Assembly: GCF_001423495.1 (NCBI RefSeq)
Contig: NZ_LMOG01000002.1
Span: 124,673 to 188,672, forward strand
Origin: Xanthomonas sp. Leaf131
Lineage (GTDB): Bacteria; Pseudomonadota; Gammaproteobacteria; Xanthomonadales; Xanthomonadaceae
Reading direction: 5' to 3'
DNA length: 64,000 nucleotides
Below, one piece after another: positions 19,627 through 29,131 of the stretch (positions are counted from its first letter, which is position 1; each line of letters starts with the position of its first letter). The position numbers and the translations under genes were made by a program. A model generated the notes under the pieces. The model was not told the DNA's origin, made no database searches, and saw only the letters and a program-made list of their open reading frames with translations.

Positions 19627-20409
19627 ATGCCGCCTCGTTCGTCCATCGCCATGCCGCGTGTGCGCTGCGGCTGCGCAGGCTGGTCGATTCCTGCCGCAAA
19701 CCGTGCAACGTTTGGCGACGGCGCCAGCGTGTTGCAGCGCTACGCCACTCGGTTTGATGCGGTGGAAATCAACTCCTCGTTCCATCGCCCGCACCGTGCC
19801 AGCACCTACGCGCGCTGGGCCGACAGCGTGCCGGAAGATTTCCGTTTTTCGGTAAAGCTGCCGCGCAGCATCAGCCACGACGCGCGCCTGCATGCGGCCG
19901 GTCCGTTGCTGGACGCCTTTCTGGCCCAGGCCGGCGCGCTGGGCACGCGACTGGGCTGCCTGCTGCTGCAACTGCCGCCCAGCGCCACGTTCGATGCGCG
20001 CGTGGCAGCTATTTTTTTTGCAATGCTGCGGCGGCGTTGGGATGGCGGCGTGGTGTGCGAGCCGCGCCACGCCAGCTGGTTTCTGCCGCAGGCACAGGCG
20101 CTGCTGGCGCGTTACCGCATCGCACGCTGCGCCGCAGACCCGGCACCGGTACCCGAAGCCGCCACACCAAGCCCAACCGCCGGACCGCACTATTGGCGCT
20201 GGCATGGCGCACCGCGCACCTACTACAGCAGTTACGACGACAAGGCGCTGCAGGCATTGGCCGGGGCGGTGCGCAACGCGCCGCACGACGCGGCGCATCC
20301 ACAAGCAGACCGCTGGGTGATCTTCGACAACACCGCCGCCGGGTTGGCAGTGCCCAACGCGCTGCAGCTGCAACGGCTGCTGGCAATCGATCTCCAGCGT
20401 CGGGTCTGA
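19627..20409 (+). CDS. DUF72 family protein
   Basis: The product of about 260 residues matches the DUF72 (TIM-barrel-like) family: CGCAGWSIP opening, VEINSSFHRPHRASTYARWA, FRFSVKLPRSISHD, and late WRWHGAPRTYYSSYDD. The biochemical role of DUF72 is unknown. It is divergent from the Nei-like glycosylase, and the shared gap of about 100 bases must contain both promoters. Start choice is open: ATGs at 19591, 19627 and 19651 are in frame and none has a clear ribosome site; the family usually begins shortly before CGxAGW. The following gene-free stretch 20410-20834 shows nothing I can support. Confidence 0.85.
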   Translation: MPPRSSIAMPRVRCGCAGWSIPAANRATFGDGASVLQRYATRFDAVEINSSFHRPHRASTYARWADSVPEDFRFSVKLPRSISHDARLHAAGPLLDAFLAQAGALGTRLGCLLLQLPPSATFDARVAAIFFAMLRRRWDGGVVCEPRHASWFLPQAQALLARYRIARCAADPAPVPEAATPSPTAGPHYWRWHGAPRTYYSSYDDKALQALAGAVRNAPHDAAHPQADRWVIFDNTAAGLAVPNALQLQRLLAIDLQRRV

Positions 20410-20834
20410 GACACAAAGACGGCAAGCTGCCTCGGCAGGATTCGGTTGGCAGTCTGCTGCGTCTGCAACACGGTCATCGATCAGGCGAGCGCGCCCGATC
20501 TGCGGATCGTTATGTGCCCACGCGCATATCGGTTACTGCGCATTGCCCGCGCGATCAGCCCACCGTTCGTCACGGCGCGTCCAGCAGTGACGTATGGCGC
20601 GCATCTTGCAACAACGTCAACGATCCGACGTGGGACGCCGCAGTGCTCAAGCTGCCTCGATCCGGGCCGATAGGCCTGGATCAGCGCAACACGCTGCGGC
20701 ACTGCGCCGGATCACCTTGCTGAATCCTGTCGTCTCCGTGCGAAGCCTGTCGGCCTGCCGACACCCTCGCCCGGCCCCGCCCGCCACTTTGGTCGTTTAC
20801 CATGCCGCACGTCACTGCCCGTTCTGGAGATGCC

Positions 20835-22508
20835 ATGAGTTCTGCCGCGCCCCCGTGCTGCACGTCGCTGCTTGGCCTGTCGCTGAGCATGTTCGTTGCG
20901 CCGTGCACGCTGACTGCCGCGCCGATGGACACTCCGGTCGTCAACGCACCGGCGGCCACCCCGCCCACGCCCGACCTGGCCTACCCGGAACTGTTCCAGG
21001 CAGTGCAGCGCGGCGAACTGTTCGACGACCAGAAGCATTTCGTCGACTTTCTGCCGCTGCGTGATCCGGCACTGATCAACGCCGACTATCTGGCGCAGCA
21101 CGATCACCCCGGCTTTGACCTGCGCAAGTTCGTGGATGCCAATTTCGAAGAGTCGCCGCCGGTGCAGACCGACGCGATCCGCCAGGACACCGCGCTGCGC
21201 GAACACATCGACGACCTGTGGCCCAAGCTGGTGCGCAGCCAGACCCATGTGCCGCCGTACAGCAGCCTGCTGGCGCTGCCGCATCCCTATGTGGTGCCGG
21301 GCGGGCGCTTCCGCGAGGTGTATTACTGGGACTCCTACTTCACCATGCTCGGCCTGGTGAAGAGCGGCGAGACCACGCTCAGCCGCCAGATGCTGGACAA
21401 CTTCGCCTACCTGATCGACACCTACGGGCACATCCCCAACGGCAATCGCAGCTACTACCTCAGCCGTTCGCAACCGCCGTTCTTCTCCTACATGGTGGAA
21501 CTGCAGGCCGGCGTGGAAGGCGAAGCGGTCTACCAGCGCTACCTGCCGCAGCTGCAGAAGGAATACGCCTACTGGATGCAGGGCAGCGACGACCTGCAGC
21601 CCGGCCAGGCCGCGCGCCACGTGGTGCGCCTGGCCGACGGCAGCCTGCTCAACCGCTATTGGGACGAGCGCGACACCCCGCGCCCGGAAGCCTGGCTGCA
21701 CGACACCCGCACCGCCGCCGAAGCCAGCGACCGCCCGGCCGCCGAGGTCTACCGCGACCTGCGCGCCGGTGCCGAAAGCGGCTGGGACTACACCAGCCGC
21801 TGGCTGGCCGACGGGCAGAACCTGCGCACCATCCGCACCACCGCCATCATCCCGATCGATCTGAACAGCCTGCTGTATCACCTGGAACGCACGCTGGCCC
21901 AGGCCTGCGCGCAGCCGGGCGCCGAATGCACGCAGGACTATGCGGCGCTGGCACTGCAACGCAAGCAGGCGATCGAGGCGCACCTGTGGAACAAGGCCGG
22001 TTACTACGCCGACTACGACTGGCAGACGCGCAAGCTCAGCGACCAGGTCACCGCTGCGGCGCTGTATCCGCTGTTTGCCGGCCTGTCGTCGGACGACCAT
22101 GCCAGGCGCACCGCCAGCAGCGTGCGTACGCGCCTGCTGCGTCCCGGTGGTCTGGCCACCACCGCAGTGAAGACCGGCCAGCAATGGGACGAGCCCAATG
22201 GCTGGGCACCGCTGCAATGGGTGGCGGTGGACGGCCTGCGCCGTTACGGCGAAGACGCGCTGGCGCGCACCATCGGCGAGCGCTTCCTCACCCAGGTGCA
22301 GTCACTGTTCGCACGCGAGCACAAACTGGTCGAAAAGTACGGCCTGGAAGCCGACGCGGCCGGCGGCGGCGGCGGCGAATACGCGCTGCAGGACGGCTTC
22401 GGCTGGACCAACGGCGTCACCTTGATGCTGTTGAATCTGTATCCCTCGCCTGCCGCAACCAAGCCGGCAACCAAGAAAGCACGCAAGGCCGAACCCGCCG
22501 CGCCTTGA
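20835..22508 (+). CDS. treA: periplasmic trehalase (GH37)
   Basis: This 557-residue exported enzyme hydrolyses trehalose to two glucose. Both GH37 signatures are present: PGGRFREVYYWDSY (about residues 155-168) and QWDEPNGWAP (about 450). A Gly-rich GGGGEYALQDGFGWTNG follows, as in the family. The N-terminus has a hydrophobic export segment (CCTSLLGLSLSMFVAP). I chose the ATG at 20835 because TCTGGAGATGCC places a good GGAG just upstream; an ATG at 20802 would add 11 residues. The C-terminal KKARKAEPAAP tail is basic. The gap after it (22509-22821) has no supported gene. Confidence 0.93.
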   Translation: MSSAAPPCCTSLLGLSLSMFVAPCTLTAAPMDTPVVNAPAATPPTPDLAYPELFQAVQRGELFDDQKHFVDFLPLRDPALINADYLAQHDHPGFDLRKFVDANFEESPPVQTDAIRQDTALREHIDDLWPKLVRSQTHVPPYSSLLALPHPYVVPGGRFREVYYWDSYFTMLGLVKSGETTLSRQMLDNFAYLIDTYGHIPNGNRSYYLSRSQPPFFSYMVELQAGVEGEAVYQRYLPQLQKEYAYWMQGSDDLQPGQAARHVVRLADGSLLNRYWDERDTPRPEAWLHDTRTAAEASDRPAAEVYRDLRAGAESGWDYTSRWLADGQNLRTIRTTAIIPIDLNSLLYHLERTLAQACAQPGAECTQDYAALALQRKQAIEAHLWNKAGYYADYDWQTRKLSDQVTAAALYPLFAGLSSDDHARRTASSVRTRLLRPGGLATTAVKTGQQWDEPNGWAPLQWVAVDGLRRYGEDALARTIGERFLTQVQSLFAREHKLVEKYGLEADAAGGGGGEYALQDGFGWTNGVTLMLLNLYPSPAATKPATKKARKAEPAAP

Positions 22509-22821
22509 GCGCAGTGTCGGTGCGAGGCGCAACCCAGTCTGTCTCATGCGGTTGCTGCCCGGTTTAGGAGTTGTCGGCGCCAGGCACCGTCACCATGGAC
22601 GGCGCCGCGTCGTAACGGCGCCATGCCGTGTTTGGTGCAGCGGCGCATTCCCCCAGCACGCGTAGATGCCCGGTGGATCGCCGCCACATTGCCGCTCCAA
22701 TCGCATGCGGCGACGCGCAGCAGCACGCGCCTGGCGCCTGCGCACCGGCTGGACGACGCACGCTGCTGCACGCAGGCCTGCCGCGTATCATGCGCACTCT
22801 TTCACGCACCGGGATGGACCC

Positions 22822-23517
22822 ATGGCCGTACGCACGCTCAACGAATTTCTCGCCCATTCCAAGGAAAAGGACGTCAGCCCCGATCCGTTCGAACTGGAAA
22901 ACCCGCATCTGCTGGAAGTGCGCCTCAACGGCATGGTGTGGTCCAAGGCCGGCGCCATGGTTGCGCGCACCGGCAACGTCAAGTTCACCCGTGAGGGTCT
23001 GCTGGAACAAGGCCTGGGCAATCTGCTGAAAAAGGCCGTCAGCGGCGAAGGCATGCAGCTGATGAAGGCCGAAGGCCAGGGCCGGGTGTATCTGGCCGAC
23101 CTCGGCAAGCTGGTGACGCTGCTGCGTTTGAATGGCGAGGCAATCTTCGTCAATGGCAACGATGTGCTGGCCTTCGAATCCGGCGTCGAGCACAAGATCA
23201 CGATGATGCGCAAGGTGGCCGGCATGCTGTCCGGTGGTCTGTTCAACGTGCGTCTGAGCGGCCACGGCATCGTGGCGATCACCTCGCACTACGAGCCGCT
23301 GACCCTGCCGGTCACCGCCGCCAGCGGCCCGGTGTTCACCGACCCCAACGCCACCGTGGCCTGGTCGGGCACGCTGACCCCGGAGCTGGTGGCCGACGTC
23401 TCGATCGGCACCCTGTTCGGCCGCGGCTCGGGCGAAAGCCTGCAGATGCGCTTCGCCGGCGAAGGCTGGGTGGTGGTGCAGCCGTATGAAGAAGCCAGCT
23501 TCCAGGCCAAGGGCTGA
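22822..23517 (+). CDS. AIM24 family protein
   Basis: This 231-residue protein matches the AIM24 (TIGR00266-like) beta-rich family: LLEVRLNGMVWSKAGAMVA, REGLLEQGLGNLLKKAVSGEG, MLSGGLFNVRLSGHGIVAI. There is no signal peptide or membrane helix, so it is probably cytosolic. Bacterial AIM24 proteins have no settled function; the name comes from a yeast mitochondrial protein. The ATG at 22822 has a modest GGGATGG upstream. It ends 12 bp before a family D palindrome and converges on the CorA-like gene. Confidence 0.85.
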   Translation: MAVRTLNEFLAHSKEKDVSPDPFELENPHLLEVRLNGMVWSKAGAMVARTGNVKFTREGLLEQGLGNLLKKAVSGEGMQLMKAEGQGRVYLADLGKLVTLLRLNGEAIFVNGNDVLAFESGVEHKITMMRKVAGMLSGGLFNVRLSGHGIVAITSHYEPLTLPVTAASGPVFTDPNATVAWSGTLTPELVADVSIGTLFGRGSGESLQMRFAGEGWVVVQPYEEASFQAKG

Positions 23518-23529
23518 TCCAGGCCGCCC

Positions 23530-23596
23530 TGTAGGAGCGCCCCTGGGCGCGAGGGCCTTACCGGTAACCCGCATCGCGCCCTGGTGCGTTCCTACG
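23530..23596. repeat. REP-like palindrome, family D copy 2
   Basis: TGTAGGAGCGCCCCTGGGCGCGA opens the element, and its imperfect inverted partner CGCGCCCTGGTGCGTTCCTAC closes it, with a GGCCTTACCGGTAACCC inner loop. It sits exactly between two convergent genes, where it may serve as a shared transcription end. Confidence 0.75.
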
Positions 23597-23615
23597 GTTT
23601 TTCAGCTCTGATGCG

Positions 23616-24527
23616 TCACACCCAGCCACGTTTGCGGAACCAGGCCAGCGGCACCACCATGCTCAGCACGATCACGCCCAGCGCCCAGAAATACGCGTCG
23701 TGCCATTTGAGCTCGGGCATGTAGGCGAAATTCATCCCCCAGATGCCGACCAGCACCGTGGGCGGGATGCCGACCACCGACGCGACCGCCATTACCTTCA
23801 TCACGTTGTTCTGGTCCATGTTGATCATGCCCAGCACGCTGTCGAGCAGGAACTCGATGCGGTCGTCCATGTGCTGCTGGAACTCGCTCAAGGTGGTCAG
23901 ATCCTTGTGCAGCAATCCGATGCGTTTGGCCGCATCCTCGCCAAACCAGTCCGGCGCTTGGTCATCCAGGTAGGTGACCAGGCGCAGCAGGCCCTGGCCT
24001 GAATTGTGCAACCCGCCCAGGCGGCGGCCCATGCCACCGACCTGATGCAACATGCGCTCCAGATCCTTGGTCTTCTTCGGGTTGTCGAACACCAGCCGGG
24101 TGGTGTCGGTGACTTCGGCCTCCAGCGATTCCAGCCGGTCTGCCAGACGCCCCACCAACTGGTCGAAGATGCGCAGCAGCAAATCGTCGGCACTGTGGCA
24201 GGGGGCGTGCGCAAGACGCGCAGCCACTGCCTCCAGTGAGCCCAAGCGCTGCTCGCGCAAGGTCACCAGCATGCTCGGCGAGACCGCAAAACCCAGCGGC
24301 GCGGTCGGGCCATCGTCGTCCTGAAAACGCGGCACGTTGAGAAACAGCACCTCGCCCTCGCGCCGCACCCGGCTGGAGAATTCGATCTCGCCGATCGCCG
24401 CGCGATCCGGCAGCGCAAACCCCACCTTTTCTGCAGCCTGCGCCAGCTCCTGCGTGCTGGCCTGGCACAGGTCGACCCAGCACCCCGGCGTGTGCTGCGT
24501 TCCGGCAATCGGGTGGGTCGTGATCAT
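23616..24527 (-). CDS. CorA/ZntB-like divalent cation transporter
   Basis: This 303-residue inner-membrane protein has a large acidic cytoplasmic N-terminal domain (residues 1-235), then two transmembrane helices joined by the family signature GMN inside GIWGMNFAYMPEL. The family forms pentameric Mg2+, Co2+ or Zn2+ channels or transporters. The long helical DRLESLEAEVTD...VTYLDDQAPDWFGEDA region is the funnel stalk. The residue choice after GMN does not settle the ion. The C-terminus RKRGWV is basic, as usual. The gene lies downstream of the CycA-like permease on the same strand, but a strong hairpin separates them. Confidence 0.88.
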   Translation of the reverse strand: MITTHPIAGTQHTPGCWVDLCQASTQELAQAAEKVGFALPDRAAIGEIEFSSRVRREGEVLFLNVPRFQDDDGPTAPLGFAVSPSMLVTLREQRLGSLEAVAARLAHAPCHSADDLLLRIFDQLVGRLADRLESLEAEVTDTTRLVFDNPKKTKDLERMLHQVGGMGRRLGGLHNSGQGLLRLVTYLDDQAPDWFGEDAAKRIGLLHKDLTTLSEFQQHMDDRIEFLLDSVLGMINMDQNNVMKVMAVASVVGIPPTVLVGIWGMNFAYMPELKWHDAYFWALGVIVLSMVVPLAWFRKRGWV

Positions 24528-24650
24528 GCGGCAAGCCGTGGCGATGGATGGCGGCGAGCATCCCGTTCCATCCGATCCGCGTCAACGTCGCGCGCAAAAC
24601 GCGCTTAGCTGCCAGTGGCCTTTATCGCGGCGCCGTGCAGCCACAGACGC

Positions 24651-24675
24651 CAAGGCCCCGCAGTGCGGGGCCTTG
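24651..24675 (-). terminator. terminator of the cycA-like gene
   Basis: A perfect 11-bp GC-rich stem (CAAGGCCCCGC / GCGGGGCCTTG) with a 3-base loop lies 25 bases beyond the permease stop codon. It separates the permease from the CorA-like gene on the same strand. Confidence 0.65.
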
Positions 24676-24700
24676 GTGATGTCTTCGGTGGTGCGTGCGC

Positions 24701-26077
24701 TCAGCCTGTGCGTGTCTGCTTCCGCTTCACCGCATAGCCGATCGCCAGGATCAGGAACCACACCGGGCTGGCCAGCAGCGCCTGCCGCGTGTCCGCCTGC
24801 AAGGTCAGCAGCACGATGACGAAGGCGAAGAACGCCAGGCACACGTAGCACATCAACACGCCACCGGGCATCTTGAATGCCGAGGCAGCGTGCTGCTCAG
24901 GACGCTTGCGCCGGTAAGCGATATAGGCGCACAGGATCAGCGACCACACAAACATGAAAAGCACCGCCGACAAGGTGGTGACCAGCGTAAACGCGGTCAC
25001 CAGATTGGGAATCAGATACACCAGCATCGCGCCCAGCAACAGACACACGCAGGAGAACAACAGCCCACGCGCCGGCACCGCCGCACGCGAGAGCTTGGCG
25101 AAGCCCTTGGGCGCATGCTGCTCCTCGGCCAGGCCGTAGAGCATGCGGCTGGTGGAAAAGATGCCGCTATTGGCCGAGGACGTGGCCGAGGTCAGCACCA
25201 CGAAGTTGATCAAACTCGCCGCAGCAGGCACACCCGCCAGCACGAACAACTCCACGAACGGGCTCTTGTCGGCCACCACCTGCCGCCACGGCGTCACCGC
25301 CATGATCGCGATCAGCGCCAGCACGTAGAAAATCAGAATGCGTACCGGGATCGAGTTGATCGCCTTGGGCAGATTGCGGCGCGGGTCTGCAGTCTCCGCC
25401 GCAGTGGTGCCGACCAGCTCGATACCGACGAAGGCGAACACCGCGATCTGGAAACCGGCGAAGAACCCGCCAATGCCCATCGGAAACATGCCGCCGTCGT
25501 TCCACAGGTTCGACAGCGAGGCCACATTGCCCGACGGCGAGCGGAAGCCCCACGCCACCAGTCCGGCGCCAGTGATGATCAACGCAGCGATGGCGACGAT
25601 CTTGATCAGCGCGAACCAGAATTCCATCTCGCCGAACAACTTCACCGTCACCAGGTTCAAGCTCAGCAGCAACAGCACACACGCGATGGCCGGAATCCAC
25701 GGCGCCAATCCCGGAAACCAGAACTGCGCGTAGGCCGCAATCGCAATGACATCGGCGATGGCGGTGATGATCCAGCAAAACCAGTACGTCCACCCGCAGA
25801 AGAACCCGGCCCACGGCCCGAGCAGATCGGTGGAGAAATCGATGAACGACTTGTACTCCAGGTTGGACAGCAGCAGCTCGCCCATCGCGCGCATCACGAA
25901 GAACAGCATCGCGCCGATGATCAGGTAGACGAACAGGATCGACGGACCAGCCAGACTGATCGTCTTGCCCGAGCCCATGAACAGCCCGGTGCCGATCGCC
26001 CCACCGATCGCGATCAATTGCAGGTGGCGATTGGACAGGCTGCGTTGCAGATGATCGGGCGCGGACGGGTCGGACAT
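24701..26077 (-). CDS. cycA: D-serine/D-alanine/glycine-type amino acid permease
   Basis: This 458-residue APC-family proton symporter has about twelve hydrophobic segments. Long stretches read as in E. coli CycA: NRHLQLIAIGGAIGTGLFMG, FFVMRAMGELLLSNLEYKS, FAGFQIAVFAFVGIELVGT and SSANSGIFSTSRMLYGLA. It should import glycine, D-alanine and D-serine, though substrate range is inferred from similarity. The ATG at 26077 gives MSDPSAPDHLQRS; a further in-frame start at 26125 would add an unlikely leader. The 26078-26631 gap contains no supported gene. Confidence 0.9.
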   Translation of the reverse strand: MSDPSAPDHLQRSLSNRHLQLIAIGGAIGTGLFMGSGKTISLAGPSILFVYLIIGAMLFFVMRAMGELLLSNLEYKSFIDFSTDLLGPWAGFFCGWTYWFCWIITAIADVIAIAAYAQFWFPGLAPWIPAIACVLLLLSLNLVTVKLFGEMEFWFALIKIVAIAALIITGAGLVAWGFRSPSGNVASLSNLWNDGGMFPMGIGGFFAGFQIAVFAFVGIELVGTTAAETADPRRNLPKAINSIPVRILIFYVLALIAIMAVTPWRQVVADKSPFVELFVLAGVPAAASLINFVVLTSATSSANSGIFSTSRMLYGLAEEQHAPKGFAKLSRAAVPARGLLFSCVCLLLGAMLVYLIPNLVTAFTLVTTLSAVLFMFVWSLILCAYIAYRRKRPEQHAASAFKMPGGVLMCYVCLAFFAFVIVLLTLQADTRQALLASPVWFLILAIGYAVKRKQTRTG

Positions 26078-26631
26078 GGGCACGGCACCTGCGAGTGAAG
26101 AAGCCGTCAAAATACGAGATCCCACACCTCAGCACCAGCGCCCGGGCGCTTGAAGAGGCAAACACCTTCGCCAACTAATGATTGCGTGGCGACACCCTGG
26201 TGACAGCAGGCCGCCAGGCACCGACGGGAGATCCGGCAAGCAGGCTTGCTGTTTCAAACGGTGGCTGCGCGAGGTGTTGCAGCCCGCAGCGCTGCTCTCG
26301 TCGCCGCTGCCATGCCGCCTGCAACAAGCCGCTGCAGGCGACGGTTACGGCAGCGCTCCATCGCCAGCCCGCCTGATCGATCGCCGCACACTCTCGCTGC
26401 TGATCGGTGCTGACCACGCCTGCTGCCATGTGCGCACTGCACGCAACGTCATTGCGATGGGTTGCAGACAGACCACCGGTGCCGCGTCTTGCGCAAACAT
26501 CGACCCGCGTCGCAGCGCGACGGTTTGCCCGGCGCGCTGCACATGCTCGTGCCCGCTTCCTTGACTGCGCGCACGGACCGCACAGTGCGATTGCTGGTCT
26601 CCTGCGCGGGCCCAACCCTCAGGACATTCCC

Positions 26632-28404
26632 ATGTACTCACGCTCCCATCTATTGCTGGCCATGACGTTGCTGGCCCCAGTCTCTGCGTTGGCCGTGCAG
26701 GTCGATGCACACGGGCAATTGATCGACGCGCGCGGTCAGGCGCTGCAACTGCGCGGCGTGACCTGGCCAGGCTTCGACCGTACTGCGCTGGTTGCGGCGG
26801 GCTTGCGCAGCAACACGCTGCAACAGGCGCTGGATGAGATGCAGGCGGCCGATATCAATGCGCTGCGTGTGCCGATCTGCGCGGCTGCGCTGCAAGCCAA
26901 GCCCATCGCTGCGGCCGATGTCGCAGGCGAGCCTGCATTGCGCGGACTGAATTCGTTGCAGGCGCTCGACGCGGTCGTGCGTGCCAGCACCCAACGCGGC
27001 ATGCAGGTACTGCTCGCATTCGCCGATGGCGGTTGTGACGACGCCTCACCGCAGTTGGGCACGCAGCAGCAAGCCTGGACAGCCGGCTTGAGCACCCTCG
27101 CTGCCCGCTACGCCAACGATGCCGGCGTGATCGGCATCGACTTGGGCAGCAGCGGTTACCGCAATGCCACCTGGGCAGGAACCAGCGCAGACGCAGACTG
27201 GAATCGCGTCGCCTCGCGCGCGGCAACCACTGTTCTCAAGCAGGCGCCGCGCTGGGTGGTGGGTGTGGAAGGCGTGGGCAACAACGCGCTCTGCAGCGAT
27301 TCCGCGCGCAAGGCCGCCGGCAGCAATCTGCAACCACTCGCCTGCGTGCAACTGCGCATTCCGGCAAAGCAACTGGTGTTGATGCCCAAACTGGCCGGCC
27401 CCGATCGCGATGCGGCAGATGTCTTTGCAGCGGCCGATTTTCCGCGCGCCTTGCCAGCAGGTTGGCAACGCGACTTCGGTACGTTTGCGGCTAACCATGC
27501 GGTACTGCCGGTCAGCATGGGCGGCGGGCTGGGTGACGGCGACCCGCGCGACCCCGCATGGCAGCACGCATTGAGCGGCTATCTGGCAAGCACCGGGATG
27601 CGCAGCGCCTTTCTGGGGAGCTGGGAAATAGGCAATGCCAACAATGGCGGCCTGCTTGCCAGCGATGGCAGCCCGCGCAGCGATAAAATGCAGATCCTGC
27701 ATCACGCGTGGGGCCTGGCAGCCACTACATCTGCCAGCGCTTCTGCAAAACGCGCGAGTACCGCCGATGCGAGTAAAGCGACCACCTGGAACAGCACCTT
27801 CAGCGGCACAGCGACCTACACCGGCTCCGGCTATTCCGGTGGTGCGGTCTTGCTGGATCCAATCCCCAGCAACGCGTTCATCACCGCACTCAACCCGACG
27901 CAGATGAACTTCGGCGGGGTCAAGGCCGCGCTTGCCGGCGCCTATCTGGAAGTGACCGGCCCCAAGGGCAAAACCGTCGTGTATGTCACCGACCTGTATC
28001 CGGATGGCGCATCCGGCGGCCTGGACTTGTCGCCCAACGCGTTCGCGGCGATCGGCGACATGGTGCAGGGGCGCATCCCGATCAGCTGGAAAATCGTGCG
28101 CGCGCCAATCACCGGTAACGTGCAATACCGCATCAAGGAAGGCAGCTCACGCTGGTGGGCGGCGATCCAGGTGCGTAACCACGCCTACCCGGTCGTCAAG
28201 TTCGAAGTGAAGCAAGGCAGCACCTGGAAGAGCTTGCAGAAGATGGATTACAACCACTTCCTGGGCGAACAACTGGGTAACCAGCCACTGTCCATCCGCA
28301 TCACCGACATCCGCGGCAAGGCTATCCTCGATACGATTCCCGCACTGCCCGAAGATGGCAGCAAGCCGGTGTATTTCGAGCCCGGCAACGTGCAGTTTCC
28401 CTGA
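26632..28404 (+). CDS. exported fusion: catalytically dead GH5-like domain plus expansin (EXLX1-like)
   Basis: The 590-residue product has a signal peptide (to about residue 22) and a GH5-like domain (about 25-365) that aligns end to end with the endoglucanase at 4928. Active-site residues are replaced: N-E of DLKNEP becomes Ser173-Ser174 in DLGSSG, the nucleophile Glu becomes Ser295 (PVSMGGG), LDHH becomes LAFA and APHVYG becomes MPKLAG. A Ser/Ala linker leads to a complete bacterial expansin (about 384-590). Here TDLYPDGA and LDLS carry Asp454 and Asp465, and the CBM63 aromatic trio is Trp508, Trp509 and Tyr540. Expansins loosen plant cell wall without hydrolysis, so the protein probably binds and slides on cellulose. 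AGGA precedes the ATG. Confidence 0.92.
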   Translation: MYSRSHLLLAMTLLAPVSALAVQVDAHGQLIDARGQALQLRGVTWPGFDRTALVAAGLRSNTLQQALDEMQAADINALRVPICAAALQAKPIAAADVAGEPALRGLNSLQALDAVVRASTQRGMQVLLAFADGGCDDASPQLGTQQQAWTAGLSTLAARYANDAGVIGIDLGSSGYRNATWAGTSADADWNRVASRAATTVLKQAPRWVVGVEGVGNNALCSDSARKAAGSNLQPLACVQLRIPAKQLVLMPKLAGPDRDAADVFAAADFPRALPAGWQRDFGTFAANHAVLPVSMGGGLGDGDPRDPAWQHALSGYLASTGMRSAFLGSWEIGNANNGGLLASDGSPRSDKMQILHHAWGLAATTSASASAKRASTADASKATTWNSTFSGTATYTGSGYSGGAVLLDPIPSNAFITALNPTQMNFGGVKAALAGAYLEVTGPKGKTVVYVTDLYPDGASGGLDLSPNAFAAIGDMVQGRIPISWKIVRAPITGNVQYRIKEGSSRWWAAIQVRNHAYPVVKFEVKQGSTWKSLQKMDYNHFLGEQLGNQPLSIRITDIRGKAILDTIPALPEDGSKPVYFEPGNVQFP

Positions 28405-28462
28405 CGGGATTCGCAAGCAGGCGTGATCGATACACCCCTCTAGAACGCGGACCAAAAGCCCC

Positions 28463-28570
28463 TCTCCCCTAGGGGCGCCACGGCACAGCTTGCGCACCAC
28501 TGGCGCACGTGCCTTGGTGCGCCTGCGCCGCTGGCGCAGGTCGGGGCGCGGAGCGGGGGTTGGGGTGAGG
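28463..28570. repeat. GC-rich intergenic palindromic segment
   Basis: CCCCTCTCCCCTAGGGGCG and several nested inverted repeats (GCGCACC...GGTGCGC, CTGCGCC...GGCGCAG) fill much of the 28405-28743 gap. It loosely resembles the segment at 8848-8940. No gene is visible in the gap. Confidence 0.5.
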
Positions 28571-28743
28571 CTACGCAGCGAAGCTCAAGTGCTGCCCGAT
28601 CGCACGAAGCATCGCTTGTGTCTTTATCCACCGCCACGACCATCTTTACAGGCGAAGACCAAAGTTCCGCACGGAAAAAAGAACCGAAATCCAGTTTTAA
28701 TCCGTTGGCGAAGAAGTACCGCAACAGACAACATCAGCACCCA

Positions 28744-28959
28744 TTAACCCCCGGCAAGCCCACCACCCGCCCGGCCGGGCAACGCCTGATCGTCATCCCC
28801 TTCCAGATCGCCAACCTCTTCCCGCAAGCCGCCTTGCTGCGGCGTTTGCTCTTCCACCGGAATCTCTTCTTCGTTGCTGTCCGGATCTGGCGTGCCGTGT
28901 GCCGACATACCGTTCGTAAACGTGGTCATCGGGCGAGCAGTGCGCGGATTGAGATGCAT
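28744..28959 (-). CDS. small acidic hypothetical protein (71 aa)
   Basis: This short gene is supported by GGAG six bases before its ATG and by a strongly biased product: a basic start (MHLNPRTARP), then an acidic, Gln/Glu/Asp/Gly-rich, probably disordered tail (SNEEEIPVEEQ, DLEGDDDQALPG). There is no membrane segment or signal peptide. I recognise no family. It is divergent from the pheC-like gene, with a 172-bp shared regulatory region. Confidence 0.6.
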   Translation of the reverse strand: MHLNPRTARPMTTFTNGMSAHGTPDPDSNEEEIPVEEQTPQQGGLREEVGDLEGDDDQALPGRAGGGLAGG

Positions 28960-29131
28960 GGACGACTCCGTTGCGTTCAAGGGGTGGTCCAACGCTAAGC
29001 CGGCCCGCGCTACTGCACCGTGAGCCTTCGCATCACCGCGCTGACATGCTGTTGACGCACGTTCGCCCGGCACATCGAAGCCGGTGGTGTCACCCATGGG
29101 TATCATGGACGCTCATCTTCGAGGCCACGCC

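Noticed and set aside
20410..20834. Short frames between the DUF72 and trehalase genes
   Set aside because: Nothing has a ribosome site, family motif or coding-type composition.
24695..26098. 467-codon plus-strand frame opposite the permease
   Set aside because: The product is full of His/Gln/Arg with no fold; the CycA-like permease on the minus strand is unmistakable.
26175..26615. 146-codon minus-strand frame in the gap before the expansin fusion
   Set aside because: Low-complexity Arg/Ala/Cys content, no ribosome site and no recognisable motif.
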